A DNA stretch of 64,000 nt from Pseudomonas sp. ANT_H4 (lineage in GTDB: Bacteria > Pseudomonadota > Gammaproteobacteria > Pseudomonadales > Pseudomonadaceae). Position 1 is the stretch's first letter. Every line of letters begins with the position of its first letter. Position numbers and translations under genes: made by a program. Shown here piece after piece: positions 1 through 7,378 of the stretch. The DNA lies in assembly GCF_008369295.1 (NCBI RefSeq), contig NZ_VOBG01000010.1, positions 1 to 64,000 of the forward strand, given 5' to 3'. The notes beneath the pieces are model-generated. The model was not told the origin of the DNA, ran no database searches, and saw nothing but the letters and a program-made list of their open reading frames with translations.

Positions 1-4
1 AACG

Positions 5-27
5 ATCTGAAGGGTGCCAACTGTTAG
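5..27 (+). repeat. Left inverted terminal sequence of the island
   Basis: ATCTGAA, a 7-base spacer, then AACTGTTAG. The same arrangement appears inverted at the right end (7354-7376) with 15 of 16 specified bases identical. The inner AACTGTTAG is half of a near-palindrome (CCAAC-T-GTTAG), a layout usual for paired tyrosine-recombinase binding arms. Confidence 0.65.
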
Positions 28-113
28 CTAATCCATTACAGTCCGCCCCCCCTGATCGAGGTTTGTCCCGGCTCTTGATGGGAGATCACTAATAGGGGCT
101 TGAAGGCTGTGGA

Positions 114-1271
114 ATGAGGTTAGTGCTCGCGACAAAAGACCTGACGGTAGCCGGTCGATCCTTCAAAGGTTTCCCGCTCTTGGTTGGTTCAGATGGCTGG
201 CCTGTGGAACCGGCTCAATCATTCCTATGGCACATCCTAGTCGAGTCAGGTGAGGCACTCAGTGTTCTGACGTGGGAGGCCTATGGTCGCCGTCTGTTCG
301 ACTACTTCGCCTTCCTGGAGGCTAATGGCCTGGCCTGGAATGAGGAGAGTCAGGCAGATGGCCTGAGCGTCCTGTCGCGATATAGAGACTGGTCGAGCGG
401 TGAGCTGGAGCTAGATCCCAGCACACTGAATAAGCGACTGAACCTAATTGTGAGGTTCTACCAATGGGCCAAGCAGCGTGATCTGATCGCAGTTCTACCC
501 TTTGGCGAGCGAAGGGTCAGAGCGACTCCGCACTCTGGCTTTCTCAGTCACGTAGCGCGTCCTAACGCCGCGAGTACCAAACCCTCAGTGATGGTGCGAG
601 AGCGTAAGCGATTGACCAAATTCCTGACCAGAGATCAGGCAAAGGTTTGCCTCGCCCTTGATGCAGATCCGAGTCACCGGATCTTGTTCCATCTAATGGT
701 TCGTACTGGCCTTCGCTCCTGCGAGGCTCGCACTTTCCCTCTCAAGTACATCTTTAATCCTCGGCTGAAGAAGGGCCTACGTCCTGGGCAAATGATCAGC
801 GTGGCTCTTGAACCATCGGACATGCATCTCAAGTACAACCGTCCGAGGACAATTGACGTGCCTTGGTCGCTGATGGAGGAAATGTGGTCGTACACGCTTC
901 ATAAGCGCGAAGTACGGAAAGCGACCGGCAACGGACGCACCACGGCCTTGGTGCTGACCAAGGAGGGGCGGCAATACGCGAAAGACTCTATCGTCGACGT
1001 GATGAAAGCGTATGAGCGCAAGTGCGGCTTTTATGTTAGGGCCCATATGCTTCGCCATACCTATGGAACTTATACCCTTCTTGCATTGCGAAAAAGCCGA
1101 GATTTTAAAGGCGAGCCGTTACTCTATGTCCGAGACAGAATGGGGCACTCCGACATTAAAACAACAATGGTGTATCTGCATCTAATTAATCAGCTAGAGG
1201 CTCAGTCTGTTCTTGCCCATGAGGATGAGATAGACATGATGTTTATGGCCGGCTCTACTCCAAGCGCCTGA
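114..1271 (+). CDS. ginA: Tyrosine site-specific recombinase, first of trio (GinA-like)
   Basis: A 385-aa phage-integrase-family recombinase. The N-terminal 150 residues look like a SAM-like core-binding domain. The catalytic domain shows the complete set Arg201 (in TGLRSCEA), His311 and Arg314 (HMLRHTYG), His345 (MGHS) and nucleophile Tyr354. It is the first gene of a tight operon with the next three genes, 10 bases before ginB. In GInt elements all four genes of this module are needed for excision and integration, so this one probably supplies strand-transfer activity. The ATG at 114 is the first good start after the island terminus. The name rests on gene order and family, not on a database match. 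Confidence 0.85.
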   Translation: MRLVLATKDLTVAGRSFKGFPLLVGSDGWPVEPAQSFLWHILVESGEALSVLTWEAYGRRLFDYFAFLEANGLAWNEESQADGLSVLSRYRDWSSGELELDPSTLNKRLNLIVRFYQWAKQRDLIAVLPFGERRVRATPHSGFLSHVARPNAASTKPSVMVRERKRLTKFLTRDQAKVCLALDADPSHRILFHLMVRTGLRSCEARTFPLKYIFNPRLKKGLRPGQMISVALEPSDMHLKYNRPRTIDVPWSLMEEMWSYTLHKREVRKATGNGRTTALVLTKEGRQYAKDSIVDVMKAYERKCGFYVRAHMLRHTYGTYTLLALRKSRDFKGEPLLYVRDRMGHSDIKTTMVYLHLINQLEAQSVLAHEDEIDMMFMAGSTPSA

Positions 1272-1281
1272 GGTACTACTG

Positions 1282-2898
1282 TTGGCCCGAAAGAAAAGCT
1301 ATAAGGCCGAGATGCATTCGGTCACTAAAGGATTCGAGACCGTAGAGAATGAGCTTGTAATCGATCTCCCGAAAAATCCTCGGAATGTAACTAAAATTGA
1401 TCACACTCAGTACATTGGGCTTGGCTTTGACGCATGGGCCATTCAGAGCACTCATGTAATCAGGGCGCTGGTCAATGGAGGGAACTTCTCTCTGGCTACT
1501 CTTGTAGGGTACTCCAGCTATGGCCTTCGATATTTCATGGCCTTCTTGAAAAGCGGAGCGATTGATTCACCACCGTCATCCCCCAACAGTCTAACTAGAC
1601 GGCATCTTGATCGATATGTTTCTTGGTTGAAGCTAAAATATCCAAACGGGTCGACTGCAAAGAACTATTACACTTCACTGAGGTCATTGATCATCAGTCT
1701 AATTGAATACGGATTCATTGAGACAGACAAAGATAATTTTCTTCCAGTTGTTCCTTTCCCGAATAACGCGAAATCCACCAATGACGCGAAGCCGCTCAGC
1801 CTCTCGGAAATGCAGGGTCTTATAACTGCACTAAAATCAGACTTAATAGCTATTCATAAGGGGTTATTCCCTGGGAATGACGCTGAAGCAATGACGGTCT
1901 TGTTACTGATTACAGCCGCCAGATCTGGCATTAACACTACGCCGCTCCTAGAAATGTCTAGAGATGCGCTCCAGCCACACCCATTCATCCCTAATCTTCG
2001 ACTTTTGAACACCGTAAAAAGACGCGGAAAGGGTGCTCAGAGCAAAACCATTCGACAGACGGGACTGCATGACGAATACAACTCAATTCCTTTAGATGGG
2101 GTTGCTGTTGTAAATAAGGCTTTGTCAATTTCTGAACCACTGGTTGGGTTTGCACCTGAGAATATTAAGTCGCATGTTTGGCTATATAGATCCGGACAGA
2201 ATGGGCATGGTCATAAGATAGTCGCGCTTGCTTCCAGCACGTTATTTCAATCAACGAAGAGTATTTGTGCGCGACACTCTTTGAAGGATGATCAGGGCAA
2301 GCCGCTGATCGTTAATCTCAGTCGTCTTCGAAAGACTATGGAAAGTAGGCTTTGGAAGCTCAGCGGCGGCGACCTACTGGAAGTGTCCGCCGTGATGGGC
2401 CAGTCCCCTAGCGTCGCTGATAACCATTATTTGAAGATAAATGACGAGATCAGGGTTGAGGGAGCGATCTTCGTCGGATCGGCTTTCACCGATCAGCTGC
2501 GTGGCATCAATGTCACACCGACACCCCCAGGAGGCTGTAAAGATAGCCTCTATGGAAGCCTGGCGCCCAAAGATGGTGTCACCCATTGTTCCGAGTTCAT
2601 TCATTGCTTGACATGTCCTAGTTACGCAATTGTCGGTACTCTTGATGACTTGTATCGACTGTTCAGCTATCAGCAGTTTCTGCGCGCGGAGATGGAGTAT
2701 TTTTTAACGGATGAGTGGGCGGGATGGCGCAAACGCCAAGGCGATTTCATCAGGCTCATTGACGAGTTTACGTCGAGAAAATTTAATATTGAACTGATCG
2801 AGGCGGCTAAAGCCAAAGCGAAAATGTCCCCTCATCCGTTCTGGGGATGCAAGATTGAGTTTATGCGGAAAATTCGAGGGGGCGATCTTGTCGGCTAA
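1282..2898 (+). CDS. ginB: Tyrosine recombinase homologue, second of trio (GinB-like), degenerate active site
   Basis: 538 aa, larger than typical XerC/D proteins (about 300 aa). The catalytic fold is recognisable: Arg214 (AARSGI), Arg350 (SRLRKT) and Tyr383 (NHYLK). However, the two histidines are replaced, Ser347 where HxxR normally starts and Gln374 in MGQS, with spacing to Tyr383 the same as in GinA. The C-terminal extension after residue 410 is Cys-rich (GGCKDS, HCSEF, HCLTC), suggesting a metal-binding module. It starts with TTG just after ginA; the next in-frame ATG is eleven codons in. It overlaps the start of ginC. It may have a structural or regulatory role within the recombinase complex. 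Confidence 0.8.
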   Translation: MARKKSYKAEMHSVTKGFETVENELVIDLPKNPRNVTKIDHTQYIGLGFDAWAIQSTHVIRALVNGGNFSLATLVGYSSYGLRYFMAFLKSGAIDSPPSSPNSLTRRHLDRYVSWLKLKYPNGSTAKNYYTSLRSLIISLIEYGFIETDKDNFLPVVPFPNNAKSTNDAKPLSLSEMQGLITALKSDLIAIHKGLFPGNDAEAMTVLLLITAARSGINTTPLLEMSRDALQPHPFIPNLRLLNTVKRRGKGAQSKTIRQTGLHDEYNSIPLDGVAVVNKALSISEPLVGFAPENIKSHVWLYRSGQNGHGHKIVALASSTLFQSTKSICARHSLKDDQGKPLIVNLSRLRKTMESRLWKLSGGDLLEVSAVMGQSPSVADNHYLKINDEIRVEGAIFVGSAFTDQLRGINVTPTPPGGCKDSLYGSLAPKDGVTHCSEFIHCLTCPSYAIVGTLDDLYRLFSYQQFLRAEMEYFLTDEWAGWRKRQGDFIRLIDEFTSRKFNIELIEAAKAKAKMSPHPFWGCKIEFMRKIRGGDLVG

Positions 2899-4732
2899 TA
2901 GGAACTCCAAGGCAGCTCTCAAGGCCTATGATGTACTGTTCGCGCAACCTGTAACAGCCTCGGGCCTAAGCAAGGCTGAGCGAGATGCGATAGTTGTTAG
3001 TGCGATTGTTAATGATCATGGCGAAACTTTTGTATTAAGCAGATTTGGTGATGCTCGGTGGGATCTTCGGCCATTCTTTGATCAATCTAACGTAAGCGAG
3101 GGGCACAAGTATGTCAGTTGGGACTTTAATCTCCCACCTGAGATGATTGATGACTGCAAGGCAGTCGCGTATGCATGGTTCAAGAGAGGGCTCCCAGGGT
3201 CAAAGCCACCTGTCGCCAGGGGGATCACAACTCTCGTCAGCGCCAGCGTAATTCCGTTCATTCGTTGGCTTAGTGGCTTGGGAATTGAACGGTTTTCCGA
3301 TGTTCGGCCTATACATATCAGCAATTACATACATCATTGCAAGTCAGAATCATTGAGGCCGATGCCTCTTTATTCCAGGCTGCGGATAATTGATTTTTTA
3401 TGGATTTTCTCTGTCGAAACCATTTCCCCTCTTCAGTATTTTCCATGGGGAGAGTCGTCCCTGTGGCGAGTTAGCGGAATTGGAGAAACAAGGGGCAGTT
3501 CAGCTGCTAATAAGAACACCGGTAGGACGGATATAATTCCACCAGACGATCAGGCGAAGATATTTAATTACTGCGAGCAGGTCGTCCATGAGGCGAAAGA
3601 AGATTTGATGGTCACCGGCATTGGCACCTTTACTCGCCGCAGCTCCAAAATGATTAATTGTCGTGATGCTGTCTTATACATCGCGTCAATTACCAGCGGC
3701 ATGCGTAACGAAGAAGTCATCGGAATTGAAGTCGGTGCATGGCGAAAAGAGGTGGTGGATGGTGTTACTTACTGCTGGGTAATCACGACCGAGCATAAAA
3801 CAGGAAAGGGGCGAGTCGAATATCTTGTCCCTGAGCTTACGCTGGATGCGTTAAATCTCTTTGCCATGTGCTCAACCCCAATGAGAAGAGAGCTTGAGGC
3901 GGAGTTGAGCGACCTTGAACTGTCGCCCAACTCAACTGACTCCGCTGATCTTTTGCTTCGATTGGAGAAGGCCAGAAAAGACTCGAAGAGACTGTTCCTC
4001 TGCTTGAATGGAAGCGGCAACAAAACCGAGCGTGTTGGACACATCGAAGTGCTCAGCGCCGCAGGTTCCAATGAGGCCTTCAAGCGGCTCGCAAAAGCCG
4101 CTGGAAGTGATTGGCCATTGCGGACTCACCAGTGCCGTCGCACCTATGCCCGGTGCTTTGTAGAGTCTCGTATGGGGCGTGCTTCGCTTGTATTCCTCAA
4201 GTGGCAGTTCAAACACAGCAGTATGAGCATGACTCAGCTCTATGCCTCCAACCCCCTTCAGGATCTCACGTTGTTCGATGAGATCCTCCAGCAGATGACC
4301 GAATTCAAAATCGACCTGATTGAATCTTGGCTCGACGATCAGCCATTGGCCGGAGGCGCAGGAGAGAGGATCGTTGAGTTGCGGGCTATTCCGGTCAAGA
4401 ACAGGGCCGCTCTACTGGCCCAAACTGCGCCTCATGCGAATATTCGGGCGACTGGCCATGGCTGGTGCATTGCCACAGAGCGCGGATGCGGAGGTGCGGG
4501 CTTATACGAGGCGACACGGTGCCCTGGGTGCAAGCATTCGGTAATTGATGAGACATTCGCCGGCACTTGGCATGCTATCTACTCGCAACAGCGGGAGCTG
4601 ATGAAAATTGAGGATGCAGGCCCAGCAGTAAGACAGCGTGCCGAGCGTGATTTGAAAGTCGCGCTCGATGTTATCAACAGCCTAGGCATATCCCCCCATG
4701 ACGACGAGCAAGAAGGGGCTGTGAATGACTAA
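2888..4732 (+). CDS. ginC: Tyrosine recombinase, third of trio (GinC-like)
   Basis: About 614 aa. The TTG at 2888 is preferred because GAGGGGG lies 5 bases upstream and it overlaps the ginB stop; a TTG at 2855 is also open. The catalytic residues are complete: Arg273 (SGMRNEE), His414 and Arg417 (THQCRRT), His443 (FKHSS) and Tyr452 (LYAS). The C-terminal 130 residues contain Cys clusters (GWCIATERGCGG, RCPGCKHS) resembling a zinc-binding module and echoing ginB. The gene overlaps ginD by 8 bases, indicating translational coupling. Long tyrosine recombinases of this type with Cys-rich tails occur in multi-recombinase elements such as Tn554-like transposons and GInts. Confidence 0.85.
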   Translation: MSANRNSKAALKAYDVLFAQPVTASGLSKAERDAIVVSAIVNDHGETFVLSRFGDARWDLRPFFDQSNVSEGHKYVSWDFNLPPEMIDDCKAVAYAWFKRGLPGSKPPVARGITTLVSASVIPFIRWLSGLGIERFSDVRPIHISNYIHHCKSESLRPMPLYSRLRIIDFLWIFSVETISPLQYFPWGESSLWRVSGIGETRGSSAANKNTGRTDIIPPDDQAKIFNYCEQVVHEAKEDLMVTGIGTFTRRSSKMINCRDAVLYIASITSGMRNEEVIGIEVGAWRKEVVDGVTYCWVITTEHKTGKGRVEYLVPELTLDALNLFAMCSTPMRRELEAELSDLELSPNSTDSADLLLRLEKARKDSKRLFLCLNGSGNKTERVGHIEVLSAAGSNEAFKRLAKAAGSDWPLRTHQCRRTYARCFVESRMGRASLVFLKWQFKHSSMSMTQLYASNPLQDLTLFDEILQQMTEFKIDLIESWLDDQPLAGGAGERIVELRAIPVKNRAALLAQTAPHANIRATGHGWCIATERGCGGAGLYEATRCPGCKHSVIDETFAGTWHAIYSQQRELMKIEDAGPAVRQRAERDLKVALDVINSLGISPHDDEQEGAVND

Positions 4733-5141
4733 GCAAGCGACGGAGCCTCGCTCCACTGGACGATCTCGGCCAAAGACAACCGATGCACTCGACAAGGTCA
4801 TCGATGGCATGGTCGAGGGCAACCAAAAGCTCAGCATCTCCTCAGTTGCCAGGGCCGCAGGAGTAACGCCGGGCCTTATCCATAACACCTACCCTGCGGT
4901 GGCGGAACGTATTCGCAACCTTATGGGCAAGTCGGTGCGCGCCCAGCGTGACTCCAAGCATCAAGCACTGATGAAGGAGAAAGAACTGAACAAGGCGCTC
5001 CGGGCGGAGAACAGCCTGCTTCTTGAGGAGTTAGCCAGGCTCGCGTCGGTGAACCAGCGCCTCATGATTGAGCTGGCCCAGTTGGATGGCGTTGCCCAAG
5101 GTAAGGTAGTTACGCTAGCACCGAAGCCTGGGGCTAAGTAG
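4725..5141 (+). CDS. ginD: Small HTH / coiled-coil protein of the recombination module (GinD-like)
   Basis: 138 aa, basic N-terminus. Residues about 40-75 (ISSVARAAGVTPGLIHNTYP) form a helix-turn-helix-like segment, and residues about 80-125 are a Glu/Lys/Leu-rich coiled coil. This resembles the small accessory protein encoded after the recombinases in GInt and Tn554-type elements, probably a DNA-binding cofactor that helps assemble the recombination complex. It overlaps ginC by 8 bases and is followed by a strong hairpin at its own stop codon, so it closes the operon. Confidence 0.8.
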   Translation: MTKQATEPRSTGRSRPKTTDALDKVIDGMVEGNQKLSISSVARAAGVTPGLIHNTYPAVAERIRNLMGKSVRAQRDSKHQALMKEKELNKALRAENSLLLEELARLASVNQRLMIELAQLDGVAQGKVVTLAPKPGAK

Positions 5142-5148
5142 CCCCAGG
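5127..5148 (+). terminator. Hairpin at the end of the ginABCD operon
   Basis: CCTGGGGCT and AGCCCCAGG form a perfect 9-bp stem around a 4-base loop that includes the ginD stop codon. The run of T afterwards is weak, so termination efficiency is uncertain. Confidence 0.6.
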
Positions 5149-5308
5149 GGCTTATTTCACCATCCGTAGCTGATCGATCCTGGTTGTATAGCTGGGGCTC
5201 AGCACCTCGTGCTTCATGTTCCACTCCGGGGTAACTGCTGCCGCATCGGTGGGGGCCTGCCTAACTCATGGTGGAATAGGATGCCCCCCGTGGCGTCGAC
5301 GTGAGGGC

Positions 5309-5869
5309 TTAGCGAGGCGGTGTGCCCATGTGTTGCTGATGCTGCATCATCTGATCCATCATCATTTGCTGCATGCCCATGTACCTATCCATCATGTATT
5401 GATGCTGCTTCATCTGCTCAGGCGTCATCTGGGAGTAGTGGCTGCCCATTTGATCCCAGCCCATCATGTGACCACCTCCCATCATCTGACCGTCACCCAT
5501 CATGTGGCCACCTCCCATCATCTGACCGTTACCCATCATATGGCCACCCATCATGCCCCCTCCGCAGCACCCCATCATTCCGCCGCCACGCATTCCGTTC
5601 ATCATGTGCATTCCTTGCTGCATCATGGTTTGGTGCTCTTGCATCAGTTTCTGACGCTGTGCAGGGTCGCTAGCTTTCTGGATTTGGCTCATTTGCTCCT
5701 GCATTTTCTTGAGATTTTCTTGTGCCTTCGCCATCTCTTGGTCGAATTGCTCAACGCTTATCGGTTGCTGTTGGGCCGATTTAGCAGCGGTTGAGTCCTG
5801 CTGCGCGGAGGCTAATGCGGGGAAAAGCGCTGCCGCCAAAGCGACGGCGGCGAGTTGGGATGCTTTCAT
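5309..5869 (-). CDS. Secreted Met/His/Gly-rich protein, probable metal-binding
   Basis: 186 aa. A clear signal peptide (about residues 1-22, ending ASAQQ) indicates periplasmic location. Residues 30-85 are a Gln/Lys/Met coiled-coil-like stretch. Residues about 95-145 are a low-complexity array of MMGxGQMMGGGHMM units with a CC pair before it. The C-terminus is rich in Met, Gln and His. Met and His clusters of this kind bind Cu(I)/Ag(I) in periplasmic copper proteins, so a metal sponge or chaperone role is inferred. AAGGAG lies 6 bases before the ATG. It is divergent from the HMA-CDF efflux gene, supporting a metal-resistance cassette. No named family was recognised. Confidence 0.75.
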   Translation of the reverse strand: MKASQLAAVALAAALFPALASAQQDSTAAKSAQQQPISVEQFDQEMAKAQENLKKMQEQMSQIQKASDPAQRQKLMQEHQTMMQQGMHMMNGMRGGGMMGCCGGGMMGGHMMGNGQMMGGGHMMGDGQMMGGGHMMGWDQMGSHYSQMTPEQMKQHQYMMDRYMGMQQMMMDQMMQHQQHMGTPPR

Positions 5870-5963
5870 CTTCTACTCCTTGCAGCGGGTGATTGATCGA
5901 GGGTGAATCACTACTTTCCAATATAGACCTCAATTTTTGGCATAGCCTGACTGGGATCAATGG

Positions 5964-5994
5964 TTGACCCTGTACCTGCTACAGGGTGTATTTA
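5964..5994 (+). promoter_or_regulatory. MerR-family-type operator/promoter (CadR/PbrR/CueR class)
   Basis: TTGACC at 5964 and TATTTA at 5989 are separated by 19 bases, the overlong spacer typical of MerR-family promoters. Within it lies a perfect inverted repeat, arms ACCCTGTA (5967-5974) and TACAGGGT (5980-5987) around CCTGC. It lies 30 bases before the efflux gene start. No merR-type gene is present on the island, so the regulator would act in trans. Confidence 0.75.
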
Positions 5995-6023
5995 GGCTGC
6001 CTACTTGTTAGGAGGTGAACGGG

Positions 6024-6914
6024 ATGAGTGGTGACAAAGCTTGTGGTTGTGCGAATAGCGTTGCACCGTCGAATGAGGTGTCCACCCGAAGCAATGGGGC
6101 TGCGTGGGTCAGTGAGTTTTCTGTACCCAAGATGGACTGTCCCTCTGAAGAACGCATGATTCGCTTGGCTTTGGAGGGACTGGAAGGTATCGAGTCGTTA
6201 TCCTTCGATCTCAGTCAACGGCGCGTTCACGTCTATCACTCGGGGGCGATAGATCTGCACGCTAACAAGCTCGATTCCTTGGGCCTTGGCTCGACCCTGA
6301 TAGGTACGCGGGCTTGCGCACCAAGCGAGGTCGCGGAGAGAGGGAAAGCTGACGCCCAGGAGGCTCTAGACGAGTCCAGAGTGCTTAAAGCTTTGTTGGG
6401 TATCAACGCTCTTATGTTTGTAGCCGAGTTGGTTCTTGGGGTTATTGCTGAGTCCACAGGGTTGATTGCGGATTCACTGGATATGTTCGCCGATGCCGCT
6501 GTTTATGGCCTTGCCTTCTATGCCGCTGGACGGAGCAAGGGTCTACAGCTTAAGGCCGCACATCTGTCGGGCTTTCTACAAATAGCGCTCGCGTTAGGCG
6601 TTTTATTGGAAGTTGTGCGCAGATTTATTTTCGGCAGCGAACCTGAGTCATTGTTGATGATGGGGGTTGGCCTGGTCGCCCTTGTGGCCAATGTTGGCTG
6701 TTTGCTCTTGATATCAAAACACCGGAATGGTGGCGCTCACATGCGAGCAAGCTGGATATTCTCAGCAAACGATGTATTGGCCAACCTAGGGGTTATTGTT
6801 GCTGGCTTACTGGTTATGCTTACGGGTTCGCCTTATCCCGACCTTGCCATTGGTTTTGCTGTCGGGCTGCTTGTCCTCAACGGTGGTCGGCGAATTCTTG
6901 CCATGAAGGCTTGA
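6024..6914 (+). CDS. HMA-domain cation diffusion facilitator, metal efflux
   Basis: 296 aa from the ATG at 6024, which has AGGAGG 8 bases upstream; an in-frame GTG at 6015 overlaps that site and is less likely. Residues about 30-85 form a heavy-metal-associated domain around KMDCPSEE. Residues about 115-295 are a cation-efflux membrane domain with about six helices, including ADSLDMFADA (metal-site Asp residues) and SANDVLANLG. The C-terminal cytoplasmic domain of standard CDF proteins is missing. Expected to export a divalent metal across the inner membrane. The MerR-type operator upstream points to induction by Cd, Pb, Zn or a similar metal. Confidence 0.82.
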   Translation: MSGDKACGCANSVAPSNEVSTRSNGAAWVSEFSVPKMDCPSEERMIRLALEGLEGIESLSFDLSQRRVHVYHSGAIDLHANKLDSLGLGSTLIGTRACAPSEVAERGKADAQEALDESRVLKALLGINALMFVAELVLGVIAESTGLIADSLDMFADAAVYGLAFYAAGRSKGLQLKAAHLSGFLQIALALGVLLEVVRRFIFGSEPESLLMMGVGLVALVANVGCLLLISKHRNGGAHMRASWIFSANDVLANLGVIVAGLLVMLTGSPYPDLAIGFAVGLLVLNGGRRILAMKA

Positions 6915-7154
6915 TGATCGTGCTCAAACCTCCGCCCATTAAGCAACGTGGAGGTTTAACCGGGAGGAAATTAATCTTTCTTTTTTCGATCTACCTAAAG
7001 GACGTGCTCACGCGCTTGCCAACCCTGAAAGCCAGCGCCTTGATCGAGCTGTTGCTGCACAGCTGGGCTCCCCGGCAGGGCGTGATGCCCCGTTCGCCTA
7101 GCTAGATGTATGCGTCCGGTTGATTTCTGTACGTCGGCACGATGGTGCCCACTT
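6915..7154 (+). mobile_element. IS66-family remnant (3' end of tnpC plus right end)
   Basis: Codons at about 6987-7100 read IYLKDVLTRLPTLKASAL and WAPRQ, matching the C-terminal signature of IS66 TnpC transposases with small losses. The following bases end in GCCCACTTAC at 7154, i.e. the outward GTAAG end expected of an IS66 right terminus. The rest of the element, including its left end, is absent. It is a relic inside the island. Confidence 0.6.
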
Positions 7155-7353
7155 ACCGTGAGCAAACGCTCTTTTCTGCCACCTCAATCAGATCGGCCTT
7201 GCCAGCTTGCGGGCGACTGTACGCATGACCTGCTGGGATGACGATGGTTGCGTTGGCGTTCGAACAGTGGTCGTGAAGGGTTTCAAGAGGCCTCGAAAAA
7301 TTGAAAAATTGTTAGTCTTGTAAAATGCTTATAAAACAGTATGTTACAATCTA
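7155..7353. other. AT-rich non-coding right arm of the island
   Basis: No gene was seen. The last 70 bases are distinctly AT-rich and contain a further GTTAG (7311-7315) near the terminal AAC-GTTAG site, so extra recombinase arm sites are possible. Confidence 0.4.
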
Positions 7354-7376
7354 CTAACTGTTAGAGTCATTCAGAT
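7354..7376 (-). repeat. Right inverted terminal sequence of the island
   Basis: On the minus strand it reads ATCTGAA, 7 bases, AACAGTTAG, the counterpart of the left end at 5-27. On the plus strand 7354-7364 is a perfect odd palindrome, CTAAC-T-GTTAG. Confidence 0.65.
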
Positions 7377-7378
7377 AC

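Larger units (their letters stand above)
1..7376. mobile_element. GInt / integron-like genomic island inserted in rulB
   Basis: A roughly 7.4-kb island whose left part is a four-gene recombination module (three tyrosine recombinases plus a small DNA-binding-type protein) and whose right part carries metal-response cargo and an IS66 remnant. Matching inverted terminal sequences lie at 5-27 and 7354-7376. Reading inward, each begins ATCTGAA, has seven unmatched bases, then AAC(T/A)GTTAG. Immediately outside the right end (7379) the rulB/umuC reading frame resumes at the conserved Asn-Asp-Gly-Cys codons. The pentamer AACGA occurs both at 1-5 and at 7379-7383, as expected if a short target stretch is shared by both junctions. 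Chromosomal rulB genes are known insertion hotspots for such elements in the P. fluorescens group. The rulB 5' part should lie just left of the window and was not seen. Confidence 0.8.

Noticed and set aside
5216..5794. His/Leu-rich plus-strand open frame opposite the Met-rich gene
   Set aside because: It is the complement of ATG-rich repeats; the minus strand has the signal peptide and ribosome site.
19..7364. AACTGTTAG as a direct-repeat att core (19-27 and 7356-7364)
   Set aside because: The 9-mer is close to a palindrome, and longer flanking matches (ATCTGAA) are in inverted orientation, so the ends are better described as inverted.
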